In this document: in pieces, positions 34,521-45,717 of the stretch
Numbering within the stretch: position 1 is the first letter of the stretch
Layout of the letters: each line of letters starts with the position of its first letter
Origin: Alentia gelatinosa
Taxonomy: Eukaryota > Annelida > Polychaeta > Phyllodocida > Polynoidae
NCBI GenBank assembly: GCA_950022655.1
Contig: OX465587.1
Coordinates: 23,501,716-23,565,715 of the forward strand
Direction of reading: 5' to 3'
Length of the DNA stretch: 64,000 bases
Made by a program: the position numbers and the translations under genes
The notes under the pieces: model-generated
What the model saw: only the letters and a program-made list of their open reading frames with translations
Told to the model about the DNA's origin: nothing
Databases searched by the model: none

Positions 34521-35241
34521 TGGACGCCTTGAGCCCGGGGCAATTTGAGCCTGGGACGCCTTGTGCCTTTCTGTGGACGCCTTGAGCCTACCCTGATGAT
34601 GCCTTGAGCCTACCCTGTTTTGGTGGCCTTCACTCGAGACTATAAATGTAAAAACTTTGAAAAGTGCAATTATTCTGGTTTATAGTCATATATATATACT
34701 CAACCCTAACCCTTTTCTAACTTTAAGGGGGCCCTCCCACCTACTACGACGCACTACGATTAAGTCTGCGACAGCAGCGCGTGTCGCTGACGGCGTCGCC
34801 GACATGCGCTGCCATCGCAGACTTAATCGTAGTGCGTCGTAGTAGGTGGGAGGGCCCCCTTGCGGCGACAAACCGCTGCGCTCTGCGATTAACCTTCCGA
34901 CGCACTACGAAATTCAAACATGTTTGAATATCGTAGAGCCTCTACGATTAACGTTTTTTTGTTGTAGTGCGTCGTAGCGCATCGGTGCGCAGCGAGTTCG
35001 TTGGCGACAAAACCTGACTAATTGACGAGTTCGTCGGTGACAACTCCACAAATTTTTTCAGTTTGTCGCCGACACGGAAAAAGAGTTAATCGTAGACTTA
35101 ATCGTAGTAGGTGGGAGGGGCCCCTTACCCACCAATCGTAACTAAAATGGGATAGGCTCAAGGCGTCCACGGGGTAGGCTCAAGGCGTCCACGTTTTTGC
35201 GCTGACAGGAGGCTCAAACGGTAAAAGGCTCAAGGCGTCCA
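34521..35241. mobile_element. Element with reiterated TGGACGCCTTGAGCC termini
   Basis: The outer ends are TGGACGCCTTGAGCC and its exact complement. The left end repeats GGACGCCTTGAGCC-type words about four times (34521-34616), the right end three times in inverse (35150-35241). The centre is a second, nested inverted-repeat element (34725-35127). No protein is encoded. Reiterated termini recall transposase-binding arrays of foldback elements. Confidence 0.7.
34725..34861. repeat. Perfect 47 bp inverted repeat with 43 bp loop
   Basis: Arm 34725-34771 starts AAGGGGGCCCTCCCACC and ends AAGTCTGCGA; arm 34815-34861 is its exact complement. A third, imperfect copy of the arm ends at 35127 (GTAGGTGGGAGGGGCCCCTT), suggesting an element of 34725-35127 with an internal duplicate of one end. 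Both frames across it read as open only because of the palindrome. Confidence 0.9.
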
Positions 35242-35999
35242 ATTCCCGTTAGTAGCTGTTCTACAAGACTGCTACAAAGATTTGTATGGTGACGCTATCA
35301 GTTACGTCCACTGCCGCGTCCGTGTGGTTACTACAGATGGGGAAGGTGAGATAACACGCGTCAGGGTCTTGCCGACGGGACCTCGTGACCGGGTTGATGG
35401 TGGTGACCTGGAAGCAGCTGTTCCACCAAGCCAGTGCTAGTCAAAGCCGACGCCCATGTGATCGTTGCTCGCCCATTTTGCGCATTGGCAGTCATGAATT
35501 GCTCGGTGGAAGAGCGTTTAAAGTACCCGGTACCGGTATGCCTGGCTGGCGGTGTTGGCTCCTCGCCATGTGTAAAAAAAACAACCTGACACTGGTCGGC
35601 TGCCAGCCTGGCCTATAGCCCTTCTTTAGACCTGTTCCTCCACCAAGCGGGCCATCCGGCCATTATGAGAGCTAAATTGTGCAATGCCGCCTGCTAGGCA
35701 TCGCTGGCCAAAAAATGTTTCAATTGATCTTTAGTACCGGCCAGCCAATGCCGCCATAAGCTTTAGCAGCATCCACATTGACTGCTCCCTGGCTATACCG
35801 CAGTGGAAGTGGTCAAAATGAACAGGTGATACCTGTGATCAGCCAACCTGTGAGTTGCATTGATGTGTGCAGTTCTCAGCTATTTCCAGCCTTACTGATG
35901 ATTAAAAGCATGTGTAAACATATTTCCATGAAACTGTCAAGCTAAATTGTCTATATGCCTTAGATCAAGCGTATACAAATTGATACCGATTAAGATCAA

Positions 36000-36600
36000 A
36001 GAGAGCAGGCGGGAGCCAGACCTGGCTGGTCCCGGGCAGGGTAGGAGGTCGATGTAGAGATAATACAAACTTTGATCATTTCTGTTCTAATTAAGGTATT
36101 AGAAAACTGTTTTCAGATCTATAATCGCCTCTGTATCACCTACAAATTGATATAAGGAACTTCTAAATCGGACAAGGGGATAGGTAGCATCGCTATTCAA
36201 ACAACCAACTCAGAATCGGTAACAATCGGTGAAAGTGCGTACATCGAAATCTTAAGGTCGGGGAGAGTCGGTCATATCTGACATGGTAGTAATGCCGGAC
36301 ACGTTGGGGGCCATCCATAAAGTACGTACGCAGAATTTCTGAAATTTTGGACCCCCCCACCCCCTCTCCCAATCTTGTACGCAATAGAACAAAGAGGGAG
36401 CATACGCAGATTTTCCAAAATTTGTGACCCCCCACCCCCCCTCAGTGCGTACATACTTTATGGATCGCCCCTTGGGAAAAGCAATAAAATCAGGTCGGTG
36501 AAGTGCGTACACCGACCCGATTGACGCAGATTGTCACGGATCCGTCGGGAAAAGGTAGAATCGGGAACAGCGGTCGGGTCGGTGTCTTATAGGCTTTAGA
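36000..36600. mobile_element. Element of the TATAAGACACCGA family, interrupted
   Basis: Aligns with 40810-41260 through shared words such as TTAAGATCAAAGAGAGC, GGCGGGAGCC or GCCGGGAGCC, GAAATCTTAAGGTCGGGGA and GTCGGTGTCTTATAGGCTT at the right end. A 165 bp MITE (36307-36471) sits inside it and is absent from the 41 kb copy. Confidence 0.75.
36307..36471. mobile_element. MITE with GGGGCCATCCATAAAGTACG termini
   Basis: Ends GGGGCCATCCATAAAGTACG and, inverted, GGGGCGATCCATAAAGTATG; the flanks repeat TT or TTG. The interior holds two C-runs and two ACGCAGATTTTCC-type words in inverted positions. The empty site is visible at about 41113-41126. Such GGGGNNRTCCATAAA termini are widespread in invertebrate non-autonomous DNA transposons. 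Confidence 0.8.
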
Positions 36601-37116
36601 AACCACAGTGATCAATTATACATAAAATTGTTGATGTATGACTTAGTCTTGCTGCATCAAACATTATCATTGGCCTGAGTTTACTGAATTTAAAGAGACT
36701 ATTGTGAAGGTTTTTAGTTACCGTTGTACATTGTGGACCCACAGCAGCTGGGGATCAAGAGTTTCGCATTCGATCAATACAATTGTTCTTCCAAGCAAAA
36801 CATAACATCATAATAATTTCCAAATACAATACAACTAATTTACATAAGGATGAACAGACATTTGATCATTTGAATCAGCCATCGCTCTCTGTAGTCATAT
36901 ATACTGGTTCTCTATATAATACAAAGTCCCTCAACCGTATAATATATTTATCGGTATTAATGTTCATTTTTGGTGATATCCGATCAAACGTCCTTGATGT
37001 ATTAACTAAACAAGATGATAAATGCTACAGACATATATATCGTTCAACCATATTACCGCCATTATTTTTTATAAGAGCCTCGTTATCTGTCCTTCATCTA
37101 TCTAATAGAGTAACGG

Positions 37117-37293
37117 TCAGTTTTCTATTAATAAAGCATGTACTCCCTTTTTAAATTTGTCTTTCACATCTGTTTTTTGTATTCCGCCTGCCAAATTGTT
37201 CCAAATTTTAAAACCCATATACATTGGTGATTTTCTAAATTTCTCTTTTTTAGGGAAGGGGATCAATAGATTGTCCTTACCAGCATTTCTTGT
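37117..37293 (-). mobile_element. C-terminal fragment of a non-LTR retrotransposon reverse transcriptase
   Basis: Minus-strand translation is open for 58 codons and ends at a TGA (37117-37119). It reads TRNAGKDNLLIPFPKKEKF followed by RKSPMYMGFKIWNNL, matching the characteristic tail after the thumb of CR1/Jockey-type reverse transcriptases (TRxx..L..P..KxE..RKS..Y.G...WN.L). No catalytic YADD box is within reach, so this is a 5'-truncated LINE insertion. Confidence 0.7.
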
Positions 37294-37770
37294 CAAAACT
37301 TATAATAGTTTCAACTTGCTTCCCCAGCACGCCTAGTGCCAGGTCCCCAACTTCAACTTGGCAAGTTGTTAGACAAACTACATGGATAGGGAAAGCTGAA
37401 AAGTTGGCATATACTTCTGAGAACAAATATTGGAGTTTATCATCAATAAACACAGATGAGTGAAACCCTCACTGTTTTTCTGATAGAGGTTGGCTGCCAG
37501 CAGAAATTTCGAAAAGAAAGTGTGTCCCCAAGGAACTAGCGAAAAGAAATTTGCCCACAACCCCCCAAAAACCAACAAAAGAAAATTATAACATACAGTG
37601 ATTTAATTCTCGTAAATTCGCATGGATCCACACCCGCCTTTACGACTTACATTAATTCTATGACACCTAACATACAAGGCAACAGAAATGACCGTTTTGA
37701 AGGAAGACGAATAAATGGAAAGGAGCAACAAAGCATCACACTGTATCTATTGCATAACATTAGAACTTAG

Positions 37771-38061
37771 AAGGAAACCCACGAGATGAAAATAGCTTGG
37801 TCCGTACTCCACCGAGTTTGACTGCGGAGTAATTCACGAAGCGAAGCTGAGTGAATTACCCTGTGGTCAAACTCGGTGGAGTGCAGACCAAGTTATTTTC
37901 ATCGAGTAGGTTTCTGATTTTATCTCACCCCTTATAACATTATTTATTGATGAAATGAATCACCAAATTAGCCATTGAGTATTGGGTACACGAACCTCAC
38001 GGCCGTGGAGTACGAGTTCCTAATGTTAAGCCTATGGAGAAAAATACCGGGGTGAGATAAA
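37771..38061 (-). repeat. Two-part foldback element, copy F
   Basis: On the minus strand: TTATCTCACCCC, CCATAGGCTTAACATTAGG, a small GTACTCCACGG..CGTGTAC hairpin, GGGGTGAGATAAAATCAGAA, then a stem (37853-37900 against 37787-37839) whose loop contains CAGCTTCGCTTCG, and the end GGGTTTCCTT. Stem sequence (AACTTGGTCTGCACTCCACC) differs from the other subfamilies. Confidence 0.8.
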
Positions 38062-38495
38062 TGCATATTTTGTGTATGCTTCTCGTGTAGCATGCCTGTA
38101 CACGATGCACGCTGTTGTATGACATGCACTTGCAAATGACCTATGACCTTATGATAACAGGATACCCACAGGTCTATTAACATAGCTGGGAACGTGCAGC
38201 TGAGACCATCAGGTTATGTAAAACACTCCTCATAAGCGCATCGATTACAGACAGTTACTGCCGGGCTCAAAACACTAGCTTCTGAAGATCCGGATATAGA
38301 AGTTGAACACTGCATCATATCAGTAACTGGTGATTCGTCGTACCTTGCCTATTGTGAGTAATTGCCTTTACTTGAAGCAAAAGTAACGTGTTTTTCACAG
38401 TTTAGTTGTTTCATTTTTGTATTTGAAAATATGTTCATGGTGTATCACCCCCTCAATCATGATTTAGCCACAGATAACGGTAGCGGAATGATATC

Positions 38496-38941
38496 AAGGG
38501 ACGTCACGAGTTTGAGTACGAGTTTATTTATGTCACTCGTATTGTTGGCTCCATAATCTCACGAGTCGAAGACGAGTCAAATTATGGAGCCAACACAGTG
38601 AGCGACATGAATAAACTCAAACGAGTGGCGTCTAGATTTTATCCTACCCTATTTCCACGATTTTTTAATATTATAAAGTAGTGACAAATAGCACTTCCTT
38701 TCACACCCGTGATATAAACAAATTCAATGTTAAACCTAGGATACAGGATTTTGTAGTCACAGCTGTTGCCACACATACAGTGATGTCACAGTCATGAGCA
38801 CGCCATGGTTACGGCGATGGTAGAGAACGTTTTGCGCTCTCACTTCAAGGTAGCATCTCCCTGGAGGCAGACATTCCAGCCTCATACAGAAAACATCAAT
38901 GTTAAACCTATGGCGTTTTTTATTTATTAGGGATAGGATAA
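38496..38941 (-). repeat. Two-part foldback element, copy G
   Basis: On the minus strand: TTATCCTATCCC, CCATAGGTTTAACATTG, GGGTAGGATAAAATCTAGAC, then a stem of about 60 bp (GTTTGAGTTTATTCATGTCG.. against ..GACATAAATAAACTCGTAC) with a CTCGTCTTCGACTCG loop. A second CCTAGGTTTAACATTG block at 38722-38740 suggests an internal duplication. Confidence 0.75.
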
Positions 38942-39319
38942 TTAAAGATACATGACTATCATCTATCTGCACCAACCAGGGTAAACATATTTAAAAGTGA
39001 ATAGCGTGCTGATTTGTTTGGTAGTCTGCTCTCTCTTGGTGACATGATATTACTTTTCTTTGTAGTGCTGTACGTTACGCATCTTGCGTTCGTGTCCCTT
39101 TGTTTGAACGTGGAGCAAATAAAGATAAAGGGTTATTTAACTAATTCTCATGCACCGCTTCATCCCATAATAAGTCTTCATGGCATTTTGATATACTAGT
39201 CACCATGGCTATTTAAGGATTTAATTAAAGATAAACGTAGGCTATTATGGGGGGGGGGGGGAGGGGGAAGAGAGACACCACTGACTGATGCATGCAGATT
39301 TATCAACTTTTTACTTTTC

Positions 39320-39677
39320 CATAGGGAGCCAAAGTGAACCCGCTGAAACCACAGATACCCACCTACAAAACACCGTTTCCGGTGGCCAGTAAGAACGAGG
39401 CTTAGTGCTAAAGCTATGGGGGTTTGAGGCTAGACTTATGTTTTTTGTCTCATTTGTTACTTTTGAAGTGAAGTTTATAACTATCGTCTCCGAATAACTT
39501 TGTTTCAAAACTACGATGTCAGTTGTTAAGTTTATTAAAAATTTGGATCTAAAAGATTGGAGAATGACACATATAATCTCGAACCTACATAGTCTAAGTA
39601 CTGAGCGCCTATACCAGGAAATAGTATTTTGTGACCGGCTATTTGTGGTTGGAGCGGGTTCACTTTGGCTCCCTATG
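39320..39677. mobile_element. 358 bp MITE with perfect 25 bp terminal inverted repeats, nested in another MITE
   Basis: Left terminus 39320-39344 starts CATAGGGAGCCAAAGTGAAC; right terminus 39653-39677 is its exact complement. It interrupts a GGGATGTCAGTT-family copy, whose interior resumes with GGAATCCATTTCTCATTATC and ends at about 39910. Target duplication is not obvious. Non-coding. Confidence 0.8.
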
Positions 39678-39910
39678 GGAATCCATTTCTCATTATCAGT
39701 ATACAAAATTCCCTTATCCTGTGTAAAGCAAAGCTAATGAAAGCCACATTCACGCCAATAGAACAATGCATTGAATCGCCTCACAGACTTTGAGCCCCAC
39801 GCCATGGCTGATAAAAAGTGTTCTTTATATTTTCTTGGCCTCTGGGGCAGCAAATTCCACATGAAAATATGTCCACCATTTTTTCTGAGCTGACTGAACT
39901 GACATTCCTG
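39678..39910 (+). mobile_element. GGGATGTCAGTT-family MITE, right portion after an insertion
   Basis: Continues the family interior (CAATAGAACAATGCATTGAA, TTGAGCCCCACGCCATGGCT, AATTCCACATGAAAATATG) and ends CTGAACTGACATTCCTG. The left end is missing or lies beyond the inserted element. Confidence 0.6.
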
Positions 39911-40389
39911 TGTATGAAGGCTATTTGTGTCTATTTAATTTCTCAACAAATATCTCATATGCAATTTGATGATTATTGGCCCTTCCTATGTGTATTTAAT
40001 TCCATTGTAAATTAAGGGTATCAGATTTTCAGGAAATATGAAATAATGCAGTCTCACGCAAATAAGGACGGGCGTGTTGTATCTATTGGGATAAGATAGA
40101 CCAAATTACGTCTGCGAGGATGAACAACTGAAATTTTCTAGTCCATAAATATTTGCGGTGAATAAATCAAAAGGACTACAATACTGTGACGACAATCGAA
40201 TGAATTATGTGGTTTATAGAGGCGCACCCAACCGATAAATATCTTACCACTAAAATGTTTTTTTGTGTGCATGTACGTGCCCCATACGGGTTAGACTTGC
40301 TGAAGTCTTTGATTTTGGACAAAATTAAATCTTCCTTTATCTTTTAAGGAATTTGTGTTACCTAATTGAAACTGAATTATGATAACCTT

Positions 40390-41455
40390 TGCAACACAGG
40401 ACTTTCCCTAACGCCTAAAGTCCATAAGAATTTGACATTTGTTCCTGATTCATCCCGACCATTAGCTTGGTCAGAAGTTCCTTAGAACAGAAGTTATTAA
40501 AGTTTGCATTATGTCTACATCGTCCTCCCACCTGGCCCGGGGCCTAGCTCTGGTGCGGCTCCCGCCCGCTGTCTTTGATATCACTTTACTAGGTTATAAA
40601 GGGGGCAAGTGTGATCGGGAACGGTCTATATGTCAATGTCTGATAGGTGTTAAGCCTATAAGACACCGAAATTTGTTCCCGATTCATCCCGACCATCGGC
40701 TCGGTGAGAGTCGGGAATAAAATTTCGGTGTCTTATACCTATAAGACACCGACATGTAGACTCTTCCCGACGACACCTCCTCCTTTTATAACCTCGTAAA
40801 TTACCCGGGTTAAGATCAAAGAGAGCCGCCGGGAGCCGAGCCTGGGTGAGCCACGGGCCGCTGGTGTGGAATCATAGAAATTAATTCAAAGTTTAATAAC
40901 TTCGGATCCAATTAAGACATCGGGAAACGGTTTTCAGATCTATAATCGCCTCTGTCTCCCCTACAAATCGGTATAAGGAACTTCTAAATCGGACTAGCGG
41001 ATAGGTAGCATCGCTATTCAAATGGCCAACTCAGAATCTGTAACAATCGGTGAAAGTGCGTACACCGAAATCTTAAGGTCGGGGACAGTCGGTCATATCT
41101 GACATGGTAGTAATGCCCGACGCATCGGGAAAAGCAATAAAATCGGGTCGGTGAAGTGCGTACACCGACCCGATTGATACAGATTGTCACAGACCCGACG
41201 GATCCGTCGGGGAAAGCTAGAATCGGGCACAGCCGTCGGGTCGGTGTCTTATAGGCTTAAGACATCAAAATGTTATTCCCGTCTTTCACGGAGTCGATAG
41301 ATCGGGAACAAATGTATCCCCTACAAATTGGTATAAAATACTTGGGAAGTGCGTACATCAACCCAAATGACGCCGATTCTCACCGACCCGACGTATCCCT
41401 CGGGCAAAGTTGGAATCGGGCAGAGTCGGCGTGTCGATGTCTTATAGGCTTAACA
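40390..41455. mobile_element. Cluster of TATAAGACACCGA elements
   Basis: CCTATAAGACACCGA or its complement occurs at about 40659, 40723, 40740, 41242 and 41432. A compact palindrome spans 40656-40752 (ATAAGACACCGAAATTT / AAATTTCGGTGTCTTAT). The rest parallels 36000-36600 with CCGATT and CGGGTCGGTG words. No coding frame survives. Confidence 0.65.
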
Positions 41456-41505
41456 GGCCCAGAAACCTCAGCAAGGAGGGATGAAGTAGGTGGATGGGGT
41501 AGAAA

Positions 41506-41768
41506 CAGAGATGTTAGTTTCCATTTTTCTGTGGAAACCCACTTTTTCATAATCAGTATATGTAATTTCTATTCCTTGTGTCAAACAAAGATGATATTGA
41601 TTTAGCTTAATTCATGCCAATAAAATATTGATTTGAACCTCCGCACAGACCCTCAGCCCCTTGCCATTGCTGAAATGGACACACTATCCAGGTTTTCCCA
41701 ATCTCTCTGAGGCAGAAAAATCCACATGAAAAATGTTTCCACTTTTTCCCTAACCCCAACTGACATAA
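41506..41768 (+). mobile_element. MITE of the GGGATGTCAGTT family, complete
   Basis: CAGAGATGTTAGTTTCC at the left, CTAACCCCAACTGACAT at the right, with AGACCCTCAGCCCCTTGCCA and AAATCCACATGAAAAATG inside. Confidence 0.75.
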
Positions 41769-42059
41769 GAAATAGGATGCAGGGACTGAAGCCAGTCTAC
41801 ATCCTGGTGTAAAGCTAGAGCTTAAACGAAACCATATGTGTGCCCCCTACAACAGTACGTGTTGTCCTCGGTAGAATCTCAATTTTCCGAACAAGTGAAA
41901 CTGACGATATTCCACTATTAAATATTTGGATGTAGTACAATGCCTTTTTACTAGAAAGAAGTTTTTGTTCTGATTCCATGCCACTATTCTAGTATCTGAA
42001 GTTATATTAGGACTTCCTTTTTATCACAGAGCTACATTTCCCCTAGATGTTAAGGGGCC

Positions 42060-42190
42060 TGAGGATTTATTGCAGGGGGGATTTCGTTTCGGGGTATTTG
42101 GCTAAGGGGTGGGGGAGGGGGGGGGGGCGGTGACAATTCACTGTATTTGCCTGGGGAGGGGGGTTGGGCCATTTCCATTTTAAGAGGTCA
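42060..42190. repeat. G-run repeat
   Basis: Contains runs of G up to about 10 with GGGATTTCG and GGTATTTGG spacers; related to 23350-23560 and 44550-44700. Confidence 0.6.
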
Positions 42191-42322
42191 CGTTCTTATA
42201 ATTCACACATATAAGGGGAGCTCTCGTTTTCATATGGGTTCTAGAACTATTTGGATAATCTATATCATCTTAAGGTCAATAGTGTCTGATCTCGTGCAGT
42301 AGAATTAAGAAATATACATATA

Positions 42323-42611
42323 CAGGGATGTCAGTTTTCCTTGTTTCCGCGGAATTCCGTGTTTTTGTTTTTGGAATAAGATATCCTTTTTTCTTGTGTA
42401 AAATGAACATAACAATTAAAAAATACTCAAATCAACCATGACTCATAAATTCCCCAATTAACCTGCTTCCAAACCCATGTTCCGTAGTGATAATGTTATT
42501 TGTATCTGCTATATTTTAGGTCCTTTAGGTGTATATATAGATCTGATGTCTAACCCTGTATTGCCAGGGAAATATTTCCTTGTTTTTTTCTGACCCCAAC
42601 TGACATCCCTG
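42323..42611 (+). mobile_element. MITE of the GGGATGTCAGTT family, complete
   Basis: CAGGGATGTCAGTTTTCC to CCCCAACTGACATCCCTG, 289 bp. The interior has diverged from the 41.5 kb copy and is closest to the inverted copy at 7000-7302 (GGAAATATTTCCTTG). Confidence 0.78.
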
Positions 42612-43429
42612 CATATATATTGTGGCAGAGAAGATAATAAGTGAGGTACTGTATAACACCTGGCAGTACCATGGCTGTGGAGCCTCAGTAGTGAGGTCTC
42701 GAGCTTCCACATACGGTTATAGGCCAGGAAGGCATTTCCAATAAAAGAGGCTGTTTGCTACTTTTCTGTTTTATTAAAAAACAGTCTGTTCCGCGCTTTC
42801 AAATTCGCCTGTGATATATGATCTATCATGAATTATATATCTTTACTATTATAACTACAACTGGTGTGTCAGCCTTTGGTGGTTCTTGAGCGTGAGAAGA
42901 TGGCAAAAGAAATGATTTTTTTTTTTAAATGAGTCGAGTCTCTTTATGGACCGAGACGGGGGCTGAGGGTGACACGCCACGCTGTTGTGCTCGCGAAAAA
43001 CTGCGTAACAGAAAAAAAACTATGAGTTGAGTGATAAAACGCAATTTACAGCCCCCTCTATGCTATAGCTGGTATCCCGCAGGAAGGTGTGTATAGAACC
43101 TGAGATCATTCTATACTGATCGCCGGGGATCTCAGGTCGTGACCGTTTTAGCGGCGATCACCGTGAGATTCCCCGTGACACGCTGCAACCACATCTAAAA
43201 ATACACTTACCGCCATTGATCACCCAAACAATCGCTCACCGATCTCACTGGATCTCAACTAAAATCGTCAGTACTGAAAAACGCCCCCGGATCTCTATTC
43301 CCCGAGACAGCTGCGAAGAAGGGGACACACTATATAACAACCATCAATTTCCACTGTCAAGGTACACAGTCTCAAGGAATTTGAATCATAAACCTTTTTT
43401 ATAAATTTTGGAGGCATTTTTGTGAGACT

Positions 43430-43800
43430 AGCACTGAGGGTCACCTAGTCTTATTGTTGTGCTTTCATACACGTTCACATGAGAGAGGTCACTTCACTAG
43501 CGACTATCTACCCTGCCATGGGTACGTGAGTCTCAAGTAAAACATTCACATGGGGAAAAGCTGTAAGTCAAAGACTGTACCTTGTGAAAGGGAGCATGTC
43601 TAAGACTTTTTACTGGGTGTGTCTTTCCATATGAATCAGATCCGCCAAGACTGACAAAGCTCCATTATAGCATTCTGCTCTGAGATTTTTGGAGAGAGGG
43701 AAAATTATCGGAAACTGGGGAAAAGGTGTAAAGTACACAAGCCTCAAGTCCATGAGTCTCTCCATGTGAAGCCTGCTTTACTGAAAACATTCATTATTAG
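43430..43800. repeat. Diverged dispersed repeat, relative at 58330-58670
   Basis: Shares GAAACTGGGGAAAAGGTGTA..AGTACAC and GTCCATGAGTCTC-type words with GAGACTGGAGAAAAGGTGTG..AGTACAC and GTACGTGAGTCCC at 58.6 kb. Boundaries are unclear. Confidence 0.4.
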
Positions 43801-44549
43801 AAAGCAGCCGACTCACTGCGCCATATTATGAATGTGGTGCTTCGCAGAATTTTATATATTTGGCACCAAATTGCCAAGTGGCAGCAGGGAACTACCAATG
43901 ATGACCCCCCCCAAAAAAAACCCCAAAAAACCAAACTAATTTGGTCTATAATTTAGAATCTTTTAAAAACTTCATATATTTGAAAAACAATCTAGGACTA
44001 TTTTCTGAGCTAGTATTGAATAAACATTGCAATGACTTTAGAGTTTGTGGTAGTGCATAAATATAAGATTATCAAAGGCAATACCAATGTCAGGAGATTG
44101 CTGCGTGACATTGTGTAGAACAGCTCCACTGTAATAGTATCTATACCCAGCTCAATGGACGACATCAGGTCATCGCCATGCAATGTAGTTTAAAACATGC
44201 ACATCATCTTGTTGATGCTTTCACTGCCCAATGGAACACCCCCTTAAGATAGGTCCCACAGCAGCAGGCACGTAAGCTCTAGTGGCAACATGTCATAACA
44301 GGCTGAGGGTCTACTTCCTCGATGTTGGACATCTATTCCTATGTCTATGCTAACAGGTTTGCTGTAATTGCTCATAAACTATCACTTGCGGTCAATATTT
44401 CTCAAGGGCTGGATAGCTGACTGAAGTACAGCGTATTACAGGAATTTACTATAGAAGTTTGATATTTGCATGCCAGTAATCACCAGTCTTATACATATAC
44501 AGGGGTATATTGGAGAGAATCGATTTAAGGCCTTAGGGGTGACACTTAA

Positions 44550-44700
44550 TTCTGAAGCATTCCCATAGGGGGGGGGGGGGGGGAGGAGGAGGGGGTGGCG
44601 CTTATTTTTGAGGTGTTTGTCGGTGGGGGTATTTCATTTTGAGGTATTCCCAAGGGGGGAGTTGGCACTTCTTTTTCAATGATTCGCTGAACAAAACCCA
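44550..44700. repeat. G-run repeat
   Basis: A G-run of about 15 near 44569 followed by GGAGGAGGGGGTGGCG and AGGTATTCCCAAGGGGGG; the spacers resemble those at 23.4 kb. Confidence 0.6.
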
Positions 44701-44886
44701 CCCCACCATCACCTGCCATAAATGATATATATTTCACCTAGTCACACATGATATCCACAGCTCCCTTAACTTTATACAACCTATAATTTTAAAAAAAAGG
44801 CTGAATGTTAATAATTGAAATGTCCATAGGACAACCGTTGATTAAACATCATCCCAGCCTCAATTCAGTGCAAACCATCCTATAAT

Positions 44887-45415
44887 CAGAGATGTCAGTT
44901 ATCCATTTTTCCGTGGAAATCCACTTTTTCATATTCAGTATATGTAATTGCCTTCCCTTGTACCAAACAAAGATAATATTGATTTAACCTCATTTACGCC
45001 AATAAAACAGTGGTCTGAACCTCCCCACAGACCCCCAGCCCCATGCAGTGCCGGACAAGCACATACAGTTCAGGGATGCCAGTTTTCAATGTTTCCATTG
45101 AAATTCATGTTTTCGTTTTCAGTATGAAAAAGAATTCCTCATGTAATAATGATATACAAACTGCTAAATAACCAAATTCACCCACAGCCCATGATCCCCA
45201 ACTGAACCTCCCCACTGACCCATATAAAAACTTGAGCTTTCCCTTGATTCCCACTGCAATGCATATGTAATGCGTAAACCCTGTATTTCAATAACAAATA
45301 TTTCAATGTTTTCCTCTGACCCCAGCTGGCAACCCTGCATACTATAAAAATTTAAAACGTCTCTCAGAGGCATAAATATGTCCACATTTTCCCCTGACCT
45401 CAACTGACATCCCTG
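44887..45415 (+). mobile_element. GGGATGTCAGTT MITE with a second copy inserted in it
   Basis: The outer copy runs from CAGAGATGTCAGTTATCC to CTCAACTGACATCCCTG. Within it, 45071-45338 is another complete member (CAGGGATGCCAGTTTTC to CCCCAGCTGGCAACCCTG), placed after CCGGACAAGCACATACAGTT of the outer one. The family has therefore transposed at least twice. Confidence 0.78.
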
Positions 45416-45623
45416 TAATATGCACCAATAACTACACACCACTCTGTGACTGCCTGCCGCGGTCATTTGCTATTTGTGACCAGCCTCTCATATTATAGTT
45501 GTGTCATAGCTATTAAGGACAAATGGATGGAAGATCGTCGTTGTGTCTGATGAATCTATTTAGTCAATAAACATTACTTTAAAAAAAAAACTAAAAAAAA
45601 AAACGTTCGCTCTATGTTTCAGG

Positions 45624-45717
45624 GGAGTTACACTAAATCCACACAGACTTTGCCAGAGGGGCCGACCTAAGACGGCGACCCGACGACGACCCGACGACGA
45701 CCCGGCGGTCGGCGACG
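45624..45717 (+). other. Probable 5' UTR of the MCT gene
   Basis: A good acceptor (TCTATGTTTCAG) ends at 45621 or so, directly before GGGAGTTACAC, so the coding exon may begin within the 5' UTR and an upstream non-coding exon may exist. A short GACGACGACC tandem precedes the ATG. Confidence 0.4.

Larger units (their letters stand above)
33252..45600. other. Intergenic region between RAD51D and the MCT gene: repeats only
   Basis: No exon of a recognisable gene was found on either strand. The recognised content is listed separately: nested palindromic elements (34521-35241), a reiterated-terminus family (36000-36600, 40390-41455), a LINE tail (37117-37293), foldback copies (37771-38941), and MITEs at 36307, 39320, 41506, 42323 and 44887. 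Unassigned parts (for example 33252-34500, 42700-43400, 43800-44540) show only AT-rich single-copy-like sequence. Confidence 0.6.

Noticed and set aside
34657..34871. Open frames of about 61 codons on both strands over the same bases
   Set aside because: They lie across the perfect palindrome and its flanks and are a consequence of it.
36193..36512. Three overlapping minus-strand frames
   Set aside because: They run through a MITE with short inverted repeats and its host element; no protein family is matched.
36783..37154. A 123-codon plus-strand frame
   Set aside because: Composition is that of AT-rich noncoding DNA, and the opposite strand in part encodes a LINE reverse-transcriptase tail.
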